Positions 8,425 to 16,402 of a DNA stretch of 22,553 nt are shown piece by piece; within the stretch, counting starts at the first letter, position 1; each line of letters starts with the position of its first letter. The notes under the pieces are model-generated. The model made no database searches. It saw only the letters and a program-made list of their open reading frames with translations, and was not told the DNA's origin. Made by a program: the position numbers and the translations under genes. Source of the stretch: an uncultured Bacteroidales bacterium (GTDB lineage Bacteria > Bacteroidota > Bacteroidia > Bacteroidales > UBA932); the NCBI GenBank assembly GCA_934726455.1, contig CAKVDS010000041.1, forward strand, positions 1 to 22,553, read 5' to 3'.

Positions 8425-8498
8425 TGGTCCCTGCAGGGCATGATCCTGCGACTCCCTGATTATGAGTCAGGTGCTCTAACCAACTGAGCTAAGGGACC
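8425..8498 (-). tRNA. tRNA with CAT anticodon (elongator Met or lysidine-modified Ile2), unusual T loop
   Basis: The acceptor GGTCCCT/AGGGACC, D stem GCTC/GAGC and anticodon arm CCTGA-CTCATAA-TCAGG are all perfect, and the discriminator is A. The acceptor and following TTA resemble bacterial tRNA-Ile2, but elongator Met cannot be excluded. The T stem GCAGG/CCTGC is intact, but its loop reads ATCATGC where TTCRANY is expected; the conserved 54-58 pair is A-T instead of T-A. It starts 27 nt after rpsJ, with a 7-bp hairpin (8502-8508 / 8515-8521) between them, so it is probably cut out of the str operon transcript. Confidence 0.9.
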
Positions 8499-8525
8499 GG
8501 TAGGCGGTCTTGATACCGCCTGATA

Positions 8526-8831
8526 TCAGACTTTGATCTCTACTTCTACACCTGAAGGCAGCTCGAGCTTCATCAGAGCGTCAACGGTCTTGGCGTTGGA
8601 CTCTTCGATATCGAGAAGCCTGCGGTAAGAATCGAGCTCAAACTGCTCGCGAGCTTTCTTGTTGACGAAAGTGGAGCGGTTAACCGTGAAGATCTTCTTG
8701 TTGGTCGGAAGAGGAATAGGACCATTCACCTTCGCGCCTGTGGCCTTCACTGTCTCAACGATCTTCGCTGCGGACTTGTCCACAAGCATGTGATCGAAAG
8801 ACTTGAGTTTAATTCTAATTTTCTGGCTCAT
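8526..8831 (-). CDS. rpsJ: 30S ribosomal protein S10
   Basis: The 101-aa sequence begins MSQKIRIKLKSFDHMLVDKS and contains GPIPLPTNKKIFTVNRSTF, the S10 core, with the normal length and the C-terminal LPSGVEVEIKV. S10 is part of the 30S head and also acts with NusB in antitermination. It follows fusA by 24 nt in the minus-strand operon rpsL-rpsG-fusA-rpsJ. In most Bacteroidota rpsJ leads straight into rplC and the S10 cluster. Here the next feature is a tRNA and then an unrelated fimbrillin gene, so the cluster has been split after this gene. Confidence 0.97.
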   Translation of the reverse strand: MSQKIRIKLKSFDHMLVDKSAAKIVETVKATGAKVNGPIPLPTNKKIFTVNRSTFVNKKAREQFELDSYRRLLDIEESNAKTVDALMKLELPSGVEVEIKV

Positions 8832-8855
8832 ATTGAAATGATCTTTTTTCGTTAA

Positions 8856-10973
8856 TTATTCGTCGTCAGACGGAAGCTTGTAACCGCTCTTCTCGATGAT
8901 ATCCTTGGCCATGGAGGCAGGAACCTCAGCGTAGTGGTCGAATGACATGGTGCTGGTAGCACGTCCTGAGGACAGGGTACGGAGCACAGTCACATAGCCG
9001 AACTGCTCGGAAAGAGGAACATAAGCCTTGACGATACGGGCACCGTTGGAAGTCGTGTCCATAGCGACAATCTGTCCGCGGCGACGGTTGAGGTCACCGA
9101 CAATCTCACCCATGTAATCCTCAGGGGTAACAACCTCAAGATGCATGATAGGTTCGAGCAGAACAGGATGGCACTTAGGGCATGCATGACGGAAAGCCAT
9201 ACGCGCAGCAAGTTCGAATGACAACTGGTCGGAATCCACAGGGTGGAAGGAACCGTCGATAAGAGTAACCTTGAGAGATGGAACCTCATAGCCGGCAAGC
9301 ACACCGTTGGCCATGGCAGCCTCGAAGCCCTTCTGAACACAAGGGATGAATTCCTTAGGAATGTTACCGCCCTTGACGACATTCTCGAACTGAAGTCCGG
9401 TCTTGCCCTCATCGGCAGGCCCGATCTCGACGATGATGTCGGCGAATTTGCCTCGACCACCAGTCTGCTTCTTGAACACCTCACGATGCTGGACAGGTGT
9501 GGTGACAGCCTCTTTGTAGTTAACCTGCGGAGCGCCCTGATTGATCTCGACGCCGAACTCACGGCGGAGACGGTCCACGATGATGTCAAGGTGAAGCTCA
9601 CCCATACCGCTGATGACAGTCTGGCCAGTATCCGGATCAGTCTTGACGGTGAAAGTAGGATCCTCTTCGGCAAGTTTGGCAAGTGCCATGCCGAGTTTAT
9701 CCAGATCTTTCTGAGTCTTAGGCTCGACAGCTATTCCGATAACCGGATCCGGGAACTCCATGGACTCAAGCGCGAACTTGCAGTTCTCGGCGCAGATGGT
9801 GTCGCCAGTACGGAGATCTTTGAAACCTACAGCTGCGCAGATATCTCCAGCTTCAACGAAATCGATAGGGTTCTGATGGTTGGAGTGCATCTGATACAGA
9901 CGGGCGACCCTCTCCTTCTTGCCTGAACGTGTGTTGAGCACATAAGAGCCGGCATCAAGATGGCCGGAATATGCTCTCACGTAAGCCAGACGACCGACAA
10001 ACGGATCTGTGGCAATCTTGAATACGAGTCCGCAGAACGGAGCATCTGGAGACGGCTTAAGATCAACTTCCTCGCCAGTGTTGAGATCGGTAGCCTTGGT
10101 GTCACCGATGTCAAGCGGAGATGGAAGATAGCGCATAACCGCATCAAGAAGGAACTGTACGCCCTTGTTCTTGAATGACGAGCCGCAGCATGCAGGTACT
10201 ATCTGCATGGCGATGGTCCCTTTACGGAGAGCGGCGATGAGTTCATCGTCAGTAATAGACTCCGGATCCTCGAAATATTTGTCCATCAGAGCCTCGTCAC
10301 ATTCGGCGGCAGCCTCAACGAGTTTGTCCCTCCAAAGGGCAACGGCATCCTGCATATCTGCAGGGATCTCCTCGAACTTGTAATTCACAAGCTCCTCGCC
10401 GGAATCATATATGATAGCCTTCTTGGCAATAAGGTCAACGATACCCTGGAATTTCTCTTCAGAACCGATAGGGAGACAGATAGGAACAGCGGTAGCACCG
10501 AGTTTGGTCTTGATCTCCTCGACGCAGGCCAAAAAGTCTGCACCGACACGGTCCATCTTGTTGACATAGGCAATCTTCGGAACATGGTATTTGTCTGCCT
10601 GACGCCATACGGTCTCAGACTGAGGCTGTACCCTGCCGACAGCGCAGAAAGTGGCCACAGTACCGTCAAGTACACGAAGCGAGCGCTCTACCTCGACAGT
10701 AAAGTCAACGTGGCCCGGAGTATCAATCAAGTTGATCTGATAAACCTGCCCGTTGTAGTGCCAGAAGGCCGTAGTGGCAGCAGATGTAATGGTAATACCC
10801 CTCTCCTGCTCCTGAACCATCCAGTCCATTGTCGCGGCGCCCTCGTGAACTTCACCGATCTTATGGGTTTTGCCGGTGTAGTAGAGGATACGCTCGGATG
10901 TCGTTGTCTTGCCGGCATCAATGTGAGCCATGATGCCGATGTTCCTTGTATATTTAAGATCTCTTTTTGCCAT
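8856..10973 (-). CDS. fusA: Elongation factor G
   Basis: This 705-aa GTPase drives translocation of tRNA and mRNA on the ribosome. Visible motifs are the P-loop AHIDAGKTTT near residue 20, switch I ERGITITSAATTAFW, DTPGHVDFTVEVERSLRVLD, NKMDR near 140, the domain IV segment VNYKEAVTTPVQHREVFKKQTGGRGK split around 500, and a domain V ending in GYKLPSDDE. Length and motifs fit canonical EF-G rather than the ribosome-recycling paralogue, and the location in the str operon agrees. It begins 13 nt after rpsG and is co-transcribed with it. Confidence 0.97.
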   Translation of the reverse strand: MAKRDLKYTRNIGIMAHIDAGKTTTSERILYYTGKTHKIGEVHEGAATMDWMVQEQERGITITSAATTAFWHYNGQVYQINLIDTPGHVDFTVEVERSLRVLDGTVATFCAVGRVQPQSETVWRQADKYHVPKIAYVNKMDRVGADFLACVEEIKTKLGATAVPICLPIGSEEKFQGIVDLIAKKAIIYDSGEELVNYKFEEIPADMQDAVALWRDKLVEAAAECDEALMDKYFEDPESITDDELIAALRKGTIAMQIVPACCGSSFKNKGVQFLLDAVMRYLPSPLDIGDTKATDLNTGEEVDLKPSPDAPFCGLVFKIATDPFVGRLAYVRAYSGHLDAGSYVLNTRSGKKERVARLYQMHSNHQNPIDFVEAGDICAAVGFKDLRTGDTICAENCKFALESMEFPDPVIGIAVEPKTQKDLDKLGMALAKLAEEDPTFTVKTDPDTGQTVISGMGELHLDIIVDRLRREFGVEINQGAPQVNYKEAVTTPVQHREVFKKQTGGRGKFADIIVEIGPADEGKTGLQFENVVKGGNIPKEFIPCVQKGFEAAMANGVLAGYEVPSLKVTLIDGSFHPVDSDQLSFELAARMAFRHACPKCHPVLLEPIMHLEVVTPEDYMGEIVGDLNRRRGQIVAMDTTSNGARIVKAYVPLSEQFGYVTVLRTLSSGRATSTMSFDHYAEVPASMAKDIIEKSGYKLPSDDE

Positions 10974-10986
10974 CTGACGTTATCAA

Positions 10987-11463
10987 CTAAAAACGAAAGT
11001 GTGCGAACGCCTTGTTGGCTTCCGCCATTTTGTGCATATCCTCCTTGCGCTTGAATGCACCACCTTCATTGTTGTAAGCGGCAACAATTTCTGCACAGAG
11101 CTTTTCAGCCATGGAATGGCCGGAACGCTTGCGGGCGAAGGCAATCATATTCTTCATAGAAAGCGAAATCTTCCTCTCCGGGCGCAACTCAGTAGGCACC
11201 TGGAAGTTGGCACCGCCGATACGGCGTGACTTCACCTCAATCTGAGGGGTCACGTTCTCGAGAGCCTTCCTCCAAATATCTAAAGGAGCCTTGTCAGAAT
11301 CTTTCATCTTCTCGCCTACCAAGTCAATGGCATCGTAAAAAATAGAATACGCGATACTCTTCTTTCCCTGCAACATAAGATTGTTCACGAAACGCGTAAC
11401 CTGCGTGTCGTGGAACTTAGGATCAGGAAGTAGAATCCTCTTCTTAGGCTTTGCTTTTCTCAT
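10987..11463 (-). CDS. rpsG: 30S ribosomal protein S7
   Basis: The 158-aa protein opens MRKAKPKKRILLPDPKFHD and contains NLMLQGKKSIAYSIFYDA and the S7 core QVPTELRPERK; the C-terminus reads MAEANKAFAHFRF. S7 nucleates assembly of the 30S head and contacts E-site tRNA. It lies 38 nt after rpsL and 13 nt before fusA in one minus-strand operon. In other bacteria S7 represses this operon by binding its mRNA; no such site was identified here. Confidence 0.97.
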   Translation of the reverse strand: MRKAKPKKRILLPDPKFHDTQVTRFVNNLMLQGKKSIAYSIFYDAIDLVGEKMKDSDKAPLDIWRKALENVTPQIEVKSRRIGGANFQVPTELRPERKISLSMKNMIAFARKRSGHSMAEKLCAEIVAAYNNEGGAFKRKEDMHKMAEANKAFAHFRF

Positions 11464-11501
11464 TACTTGAAAAATTAATAATTAAACCATCCTTCAGGCA
11501 A

Positions 11502-11873
11502 TTACTTTGGTCTCTTGGCACCGTAGAGAGAACGTGACTGAGTACGTCCTTCAACACCGGCGGTATCCAAAGCTCCTCTAAGGATGTGGTAACGTACACC
11601 TGGAAGGTCCTTTACACGACCGCCGCGAACGAGCACGATTGAGTGCTCCTGGAGGTTGTGGCCCTCGCCAGGGATGTAGGCATTGACCTCTTTTGAGTTC
11701 GTGAGACGTACACGGGCAACCTTACGCATCGCTGAGTTAGGTTTCTTTGGGGTCGTCGTATAGACCCTGAGGCATACGCCACGCTTCTGAGGGCAAGCAT
11801 CCAACGCACGAGATTTTGACTTTACTTCAATGACCTCGCGTCCTTTGCGAACTAATTGTTGAATTGTTGGCAT
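11502..11873 (-). CDS. rpsL: 30S ribosomal protein S12
   Basis: The 123-aa decoding-centre protein contains CPQKRGVCLRVYTTTPKKPN and VRGGRVKDLPGVRYHILRGA. The lysines linked to streptomycin response (Lys43 and Lys88 counting the initiator Met) are both the wild-type residue, so no resistance substitution is seen at these sites. It is the first gene of the str operon. A perfect Bacteroidota promoter lies about 50-80 bp upstream, with a GC-rich hairpin between promoter and gene. Confidence 0.97.
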   Translation of the reverse strand: MPTIQQLVRKGREVIEVKSKSRALDACPQKRGVCLRVYTTTPKKPNSAMRKVARVRLTNSKEVNAYIPGEGHNLQEHSIVLVRGGRVKDLPGVRYHILRGALDTAGVEGRTQSRSLYGAKRPK

Positions 11874-11899
11874 AAATGGTTGTTAACAAAAATTATAAA

Positions 11900-11922
11900 A
11901 GCCCCCGGTAAAATCGGGGGCT
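11900..11922 (-). terminator. GC-rich hairpin in the rpsL leader; terminator of the upstream lipoprotein gene or attenuator
   Basis: On the minus strand AGCCCCCG (11922-11915), a 7-nt loop and CGGGGGCT (11907-11900) are followed by TTTATAATTTTT. This has the form of an intrinsic terminator. It sits after the TPR lipoprotein gene but also downstream of the rpsL promoter, whose predicted start falls inside the 5' arm. Confidence 0.6.
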
Positions 11923-11923
11923 G

Positions 11924-11954
11924 CAAATATACGCAAATTTAAACTATTTGCAAA
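11924..11954 (-). promoter_or_regulatory. Consensus Bacteroidota promoter of the str operon
   Basis: The minus strand carries TTTG (11954-11951), a 19-bp spacer and TATATTTG (11931-11924). This matches TTTG-N19-TAnnTTTG at every defined position. The start is expected near 11920, giving a leader of roughly 47 nt before the rpsL ATG. Confidence 0.8.
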
Positions 11955-11972
11955 AAATATCTTACAACTTGA

Positions 11973-13613
11973 CTATCTGTAGTTCGCAAACTCGACATCT
12001 TTCTCTGCACGGGCCTTGAATGCCGGATTCTTCTTGGCGATCTCAAGATACTTCGCAACATCGGACGCATTGCCCTTGCGTGCCGCGATGATAGCGCGGA
12101 GGTAGTTGCTGCGAGGGCAGTTGCAGGTGATGGCGGCAGAAGCCTTGTCAAGCTGGCCGGCAAGGATATAGGCTACAGCAGTATTGTGGCTGCCGGTACC
12201 GTCAAGCTCCGCAGCAGCCTGAGAGTAATTGCCCTTGAGAAGATCAACAGTGCCGAGGTTTGCCTTGGCCTCTGTGGTGCCGGACTGCTTGAAAAGCTTG
12301 GCGGCAGCGTCATAGTTGCCCTTGCGGAGCTCGCACACACCCTTGGCGTTGATGACATCAGCATCAACATTCTTGACAGCAGCAAGATACTTGGCGGCAT
12401 CATCAACCTTGCCATCATTGAGAGAGAGGACTGCGAGGTTGAAGTTGGCCCTGTCGGAATTGAACTTCTTGACAGCGATCTTGTAAAGCTCAGCCTTGCG
12501 GGCAGCGTCATCAGACTTTGCGGCCACCCTCAGGAGAGCCTCCTCGTCGAGGACATCAATAGCCTTGCGGGAAAGTTCCTCAAGCTCTGCCTCAGAGAAG
12601 TTCTTGTAGTCGACATCGGCGATGAAACGGGCGCGACGAAGCTCAGGGAAGACGTTCTTGTTGATTTCGGTGTATACCTGAGACATGTTCCTTATCTCGC
12701 TCTCACGCACAGCAGGATCGCTGTACATTGAAAGGACGCGGAGGATAAGCTCCTTGTCGGAGATGTTTGACTTCTGCACGGCCTCCTGGAATCCTTCCCA
12801 GTCCTGACCCATGCTCTTCACCTCAAGATTGTCAGCCTCCATGCCGCCGGTAACCTTCTTCCATGCCTTCTTGGCGGAAGCGGCACGCTTGTCAGAAAGC
12901 TTGGCATTGTACTCCTGTCCGCCTTCCGGAGAAGCGTATGCGACAATCTTGGTGGCTGTCACAGTGTAACGAGGATCGGACTCGATCTCCTCAAGGGCAG
13001 CCTGAAGCTCCTTCACTGAATTGGAACGCAGCTGGCTGTTCTTCACGTTGGCAGAATTGTAATCGTAGAGAATCTGACCTTCAGCGCTCTCCTTGATGAC
13101 ATCCTGATATGCGTCTTTCTTGAATTCATACTCGCCGCCGGTGGTCGCGAGCATCTGGGTGACATTGCAACCGTCAGCCACCTTGATGGCAGGGATCTCG
13201 ATAGGCTTGCCCTTATAGTAAGCTACGCTGCGAAGTTCGAGATAAGATTTCTCGACACCCTTCACATACTTGAAAGATACGCTCTCCTTGACAGTGCCTC
13301 CGTCATAGGCAACCACGGTGTAGTTGTCCTGGACTTTCTCTCCCTGATAGGTGAAAGTCTGCGCAGCCTGCTCTCCGCCCTCGTAAACGAGAACCGGGGT
13401 CACCTCAAGAGTGGCCTTCGGGTGGAAATACTTGGCCGGATAGGTAACGGTGATCTCCGCAGGAATCTTGTCTCCGACGAGAGCAAGAACCTCCGGGGTG
13501 CAGCTGACCTTGACATTCTCTGCCAGCTTCATCTGCTCAGCCCTGGACTTGGAGCAGGACGCGGCTGCGACCACAAGGGCGCAGAGCGCGAAAATCTTAA
13601 AAATCCTTTTCAT
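11973..13613 (-). CDS. Lipoprotein with OmpA-like and tetratricopeptide regions
   Basis: This 546-aa protein has a lipobox (VVAAASC, Cys20) and is probably anchored to a membrane facing the periplasm. Residues about 25-170 are beta-rich with no family I recognise. Residues about 180-270 resemble an OmpA C-terminal domain: ILYDYNSANV, then IVAYASPEGGQEYNAKLSDK and RAASAKKAW, the region that binds peptidoglycan in this fold. From about 345 to the end there are alanine-rich helical repeats of TPR type (AKYLAAVKNVDADVINAKGV, KGNYDAAAKLFKQSG, KGNYSQAAAELDG). A link between envelope and peptidoglycan is a reasonable inference; no exact function is known to me. It is divergent from the sigma-54 activator gene. 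Confidence 0.75.
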   Translation of the reverse strand: MKRIFKIFALCALVVAAASCSKSRAEQMKLAENVKVSCTPEVLALVGDKIPAEITVTYPAKYFHPKATLEVTPVLVYEGGEQAAQTFTYQGEKVQDNYTVVAYDGGTVKESVSFKYVKGVEKSYLELRSVAYYKGKPIEIPAIKVADGCNVTQMLATTGGEYEFKKDAYQDVIKESAEGQILYDYNSANVKNSQLRSNSVKELQAALEEIESDPRYTVTATKIVAYASPEGGQEYNAKLSDKRAASAKKAWKKVTGGMEADNLEVKSMGQDWEGFQEAVQKSNISDKELILRVLSMYSDPAVRESEIRNMSQVYTEINKNVFPELRRARFIADVDYKNFSEAELEELSRKAIDVLDEEALLRVAAKSDDAARKAELYKIAVKKFNSDRANFNLAVLSLNDGKVDDAAKYLAAVKNVDADVINAKGVCELRKGNYDAAAKLFKQSGTTEAKANLGTVDLLKGNYSQAAAELDGTGSHNTAVAYILAGQLDKASAAITCNCPRSNYLRAIIAARKGNASDVAKYLEIAKKNPAFKARAEKDVEFANYR

Positions 13614-13673
13614 AATAGCGATAGAATAATATTCGTAAATTTCAATCTATACACAAAAATAAGGAAAAATCCT

Positions 13674-13681
13674 TAACTTTG
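13674..13681 (+). promoter_or_regulatory. Candidate -7 element very close to the sigma-54 activator start
   Basis: TAACTTTG matches TAnnTTTG fully, but no TTTG is seen 19 bp upstream. The predicted start would fall only about 3 nt before the ATG at 13688, implying a nearly leaderless mRNA. Confidence 0.4.
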
Positions 13682-13687
13682 CTAAAT

Positions 13688-14896
13688 ATGGATGCACAAG
13701 ATCTGCAAAGATTAAAGAACAAGTTCGACATCGTAGGGAACGACCCCGGACTCGTCCACGCCCTTGAGACAGCTGTAGCGGTGGCGCCCACCGACCTGAC
13801 CGTGCTCATCACCGGCGAGAGCGGTGTGGGCAAAGAGGTGATCCCACAGATTATACACCAATTCAGCCGCAGGAGGACCGGCAAATATCTTGCCGTAAAC
13901 TGCGGTGCCATCCCGGAAGGGACAATAAACGCCGAACTTTTCGGCCACGAGAAAGGGGCGTTCACCGGAGCTATCGGGGAACGCAAGGGCTATTTCGAAG
14001 AAGCCGACGGAGGAACCCTGTTTCTGGATGAGATAGGAGAGCTCCCGAAAGAGACTCAGGCGCTCCTGCTGCGCGTCCTGCAGAGCGGAGAATATATAAA
14101 AGTAGGATCATCAAAGGTCGAGAAAACTGATGTGAGAATCATCGCCGCCACCAATGTCAATCTGTCATACGCCGTGGCGACCGGCAAATTCCGCGAAGAC
14201 CTATATTATAGGTTGTCCGGAATACAAATCAAGATGCCGGCATTGCGCGATCGCAACAAGGACGACATCTACCTGCTGTTCCGCAAATTCTCTTCGGATT
14301 TCTCGGAGAAATACGGGCTCTGCAAGGTCAGTCTCTCACACGAAGCGATAGGCGAACTCACCTCATACAGGTGGCCGGGGAACATCCGGCAACTCAAAAA
14401 CATCGCCGAGACCGTGACCGCCCTTGAGTCCAGACCAGTCAGCCCGTCATCCGAAAGGGTCGAACTCGGTCCGGAGACACTCGCCAAATACATACCCCAA
14501 GACCAAGGAGCCATAATGGTCCCCCAGCGCAGCCGCGACGGAGCAGCACTTTCGGACGATGAAAAACAGCAGCTGGTCGAAGCTCTTCACTATCTCAAGC
14601 AGGAAGTGGACGCCCTCAAAGAGACCGTCGAGGGACTGAAAGCCTCCGCCGCAAGACCGCAACAGGGAGGCTCCGCCCCTAAATTGATCGACTTGTCGCG
14701 CTACTCAAAAGAAGAAACGGCAGATGACAAGCACGACGATGCCGAGGGGCAGATACGCCCGCTCAAAGAATCTCAGGACGACATGATAGAGAAGTGCCTT
14801 GCCAAACACGGCGGAAAAGTCAAGCCGGCAGCGGCCGAACTCGGCATCTCCGAGAGGACCATATACAGACGCATAGCGGAGAAGAAAGGAAAATGA
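13688..14896 (+). CDS. Receiver-less sigma-54-dependent transcriptional activator
   Basis: The 402-aa protein is an AAA+ enhancer-binding activator. It has Walker A GESGVGKE (43-50), the sigma-54-contacting loop GAFTGA (90-95), Walker B TLFLDE (110-115), RIIAATN (sensor I), and WPGNIRQLKNI. A linker of about 90 residues follows, then a Fis-type helix-turn-helix at the end (PAAAELGISERTIYRR). There is no receiver or GAF domain: the AAA+ core begins almost at residue 13, so control must come from another protein, a ligand or expression level. The frame is open to a TTG 9 nt upstream, but ATG at 13688 is preferred. The gene overlaps lptE by 4 nt. The block activator-lptE-TPR-secG is a familiar Bacteroidota arrangement. 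Confidence 0.93.
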   Translation: MDAQDLQRLKNKFDIVGNDPGLVHALETAVAVAPTDLTVLITGESGVGKEVIPQIIHQFSRRRTGKYLAVNCGAIPEGTINAELFGHEKGAFTGAIGERKGYFEEADGGTLFLDEIGELPKETQALLLRVLQSGEYIKVGSSKVEKTDVRIIAATNVNLSYAVATGKFREDLYYRLSGIQIKMPALRDRNKDDIYLLFRKFSSDFSEKYGLCKVSLSHEAIGELTSYRWPGNIRQLKNIAETVTALESRPVSPSSERVELGPETLAKYIPQDQGAIMVPQRSRDGAALSDDEKQQLVEALHYLKQEVDALKETVEGLKASAARPQQGGSAPKLIDLSRYSKEETADDKHDDAEGQIRPLKESQDDMIEKCLAKHGGKVKPAAAELGISERTIYRRIAEKKGK

Positions 14897-15393
14897 GAAA
14901 ACTCCTGTCACTGCTGGTCCTTACCATGTCGATATGCTCGTGCGGGATATACTCGTTCTCGGGCACATCCATTCAGCCTGATGTCAACACTATCACAATC
15001 AATTATTTCGAATACAAGGCTCTCAAGGTCAACCCTTCTTTGAGCAACGAACTGACGGAAGCCGTGCGCACAAGGTTCCGCCAGATGACCCGGCTTGAGC
15101 AGGTGGACACCGACGGGGATCTGGAAATAACCGGAGAAGTGACCGGGTACACAGTGGCCGCCTCCGCAATTGCGGCCGGAGATGTGGCCTCAAAGAACAG
15201 GTTGACCATAACTGTCAAAGTCACATTCACCAACAGGAAGTATCCGGAAGACAACTTCGAAGACAAAAACTTCTCGGGCTACGCCGACTACGACTCGACA
15301 CTGTCGCTCGATTCGGTGGAGGCCGGTCTCACGACAGAGATCGTGGACAAGATTGTCGAAGACATATTCAATGCTACAGTGGCACAATGGTAA
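14893..15393 (+). CDS. lptE: LPS assembly lipoprotein LptE-like
   Basis: This 166-aa lipoprotein has a signal ending MSICSCG (Cys17 lipidated) followed by IYSFSGTSI, the typical start of Bacteroidota LptE (PF04390-like). It also has ITGEVTGYTVAASAI, RLTITVKVTFTNRK and a helical C-terminus ending IFNATVAQW. LptE plugs LptD and helps insert lipopolysaccharide into the outer membrane. The start overlaps the stop of the sigma-54 activator (ATGA), which implies translational coupling. Its 3' end overlaps the next gene by 7 nt. The assignment rests on overall pattern and synteny, since the family is divergent. Confidence 0.8.
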   Translation: MRKLLSLLVLTMSICSCGIYSFSGTSIQPDVNTITINYFEYKALKVNPSLSNELTEAVRTRFRQMTRLEQVDTDGDLEITGEVTGYTVAASAIAAGDVASKNRLTITVKVTFTNRKYPEDNFEDKNFSGYADYDSTLSLDSVEAGLTTEIVDKIVEDIFNATVAQW

Positions 15394-15965
15394 AACCTAT
15401 AGACATACATACCTTGACATTGGAAGAACTCTCCGGGGTCGTCTCGATGTACCCGTGGTATGCTGGGGCAAGGGTGGAATTGTGCCGCAGGATGTCAGAA
15501 CTGGGAGCATTGTCCGAGAGCCAGCTCGCAGAAACAGCCTTGTATGTCGGTTCCAGAAAAATCCTCTCCGATCTGGTGAGGGCCGGACGCAATGTAGACT
15601 GCACTGACAAGGATCTCGAGATGCTCGCAAAGACATATCTTCCGTCTCCGCAAAAAGAGGAAAAGAAGGTCTACGTGGTCGGAGGAGACTACTTCTCGCA
15701 AAACCAGTACAACGAAGTGCGCAGGTCTGACGACGGGATTTTCTCCCGTTTCGCCAGCAGGGCGCGCGAGGAAGGCTACACAGACCCTGAGACAGAAGAG
15801 CAGACTGATTTCTGCACCGAGACCCTCGCAAAGATTTATCTTGAGCAGGATTACACAGAGCAGGCCATTGATATTTATTCCAAGCTAAGTTTGCGATATC
15901 CGGAAAAAAGTGTTTACTTTGCAACCCTTATTGAAGAAATAAAACAAAAAGACAATAACAAATGA
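15387..15965 (+). CDS. Tetratricopeptide-type protein of the lptE-secG operon
   Basis: The 192-aa protein has no signal peptide and is probably cytoplasmic. It begins with a conserved opening (LEELSGVVSMYPWYAGARVE) and ends with a TPR-like helix pair (TLAKIYLEQDYTEQAIDIYS, then KLSLRYPEKSVYFATLIEEI). The middle is charged and probably flexible. It overlaps lptE by 7 nt and secG by 4 nt, so translation is probably coupled through the whole operon. It is a recurrent partner in this operon in Bacteroidota; the biochemical role is unknown. Confidence 0.8.
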   Translation: MVKPIDIHTLTLEELSGVVSMYPWYAGARVELCRRMSELGALSESQLAETALYVGSRKILSDLVRAGRNVDCTDKDLEMLAKTYLPSPQKEEKKVYVVGGDYFSQNQYNEVRRSDDGIFSRFASRAREEGYTDPETEEQTDFCTETLAKIYLEQDYTEQAIDIYSKLSLRYPEKSVYFATLIEEIKQKDNNK

Positions 15966-16315
15966 ATACCGTATTTGTAATTTTGACCGTTCTCATCATT
16001 CTTGCAGCGATCCTTCTTATTATAGTCGTGCTGCTCCAGAACGGCAAAGGAGGCGGGATGGCCAGCAACTTCGTTGCGGGCAACCAGACATTCGGTGTAC
16101 GCCAGACGGCCGACTTGCTTGAGAAGGTCACATGGGGGCTGGTAGCCTTCATTCTTGTCGTCTCCATCATCACTTCCTTCACAACGGGAAGCAGCAATGG
16201 CGCCGATATGGATGTCACCAAGAAGATAGAGAATACAGCCGGCAACCAGCAGCCTGCGTTCCCGTCAGCTCCTGTACAGCAGGAAGCTCCAACCACCGAA
16301 ACCCCTGCCGAGTAA
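15962..16315 (+). CDS. secG: Preprotein translocase subunit SecG
   Basis: This 117-aa protein has two membrane helices (about 3-25 and 58-80) around a cytoplasmic loop containing LLQNGKGGGMASNFVAGNQ. That loop is the SecG signature, followed here by TFGVRQTADLLEKVTW. SecG assists SecYEG-mediated export. The C-terminus is extended by about 35 residues rich in Gln, Pro and Thr, as in many Bacteroidota. It overlaps the TPR gene by 4 nt and closes the operon; a strong hairpin follows. Confidence 0.94.
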   Translation: MNTVFVILTVLIILAAILLIIVVLLQNGKGGGMASNFVAGNQTFGVRQTADLLEKVTWGLVAFILVVSIITSFTTGSSNGADMDVTKKIENTAGNQQPAFPSAPVQQEAPTTETPAE

Positions 16316-16330
16316 GGGCTGTCCACATCG

Positions 16331-16345
16331 CTGACATATTGTCAG
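16331..16345. promoter_or_regulatory. 15-bp palindrome upstream of clpB
   Basis: CTGACA-TAT-TGTCAG is a perfect inverted repeat in the 87-bp gap between secG and clpB. Its size suits a dimeric regulator. It is not a CIRCE element. No adjoining promoter of the usual Bacteroidota type was found. Confidence 0.35.
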
Positions 16346-16366
16346 TGGTATGTATTTTGAGTTTTC

Positions 16367-16402
16367 ATCACCGGTCTCCATCGTGAGGCCGGTGATTTTA
16401 TT
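16367..16402 (+). terminator. 12-bp hairpin with T-tract directly before the clpB start codon
   Basis: ATCACCGGTCTC (16367-16378) pairs with GAGGCCGGTGAT (16385-16396) with one T-G wobble, around a 6-nt loop, and is followed by TTTATT and then the clpB ATG at 16403. It looks like the intrinsic terminator of the secG operon, but it must also lie in the leader of any clpB mRNA started upstream. A regulatory leader structure is therefore also possible. Confidence 0.6.

Noticed and set aside
9243..9926. Plus-strand ORF (227 codons) inside fusA
   Set aside because: It is antisense to the conserved EF-G gene; the open frame follows from that gene's codon use.
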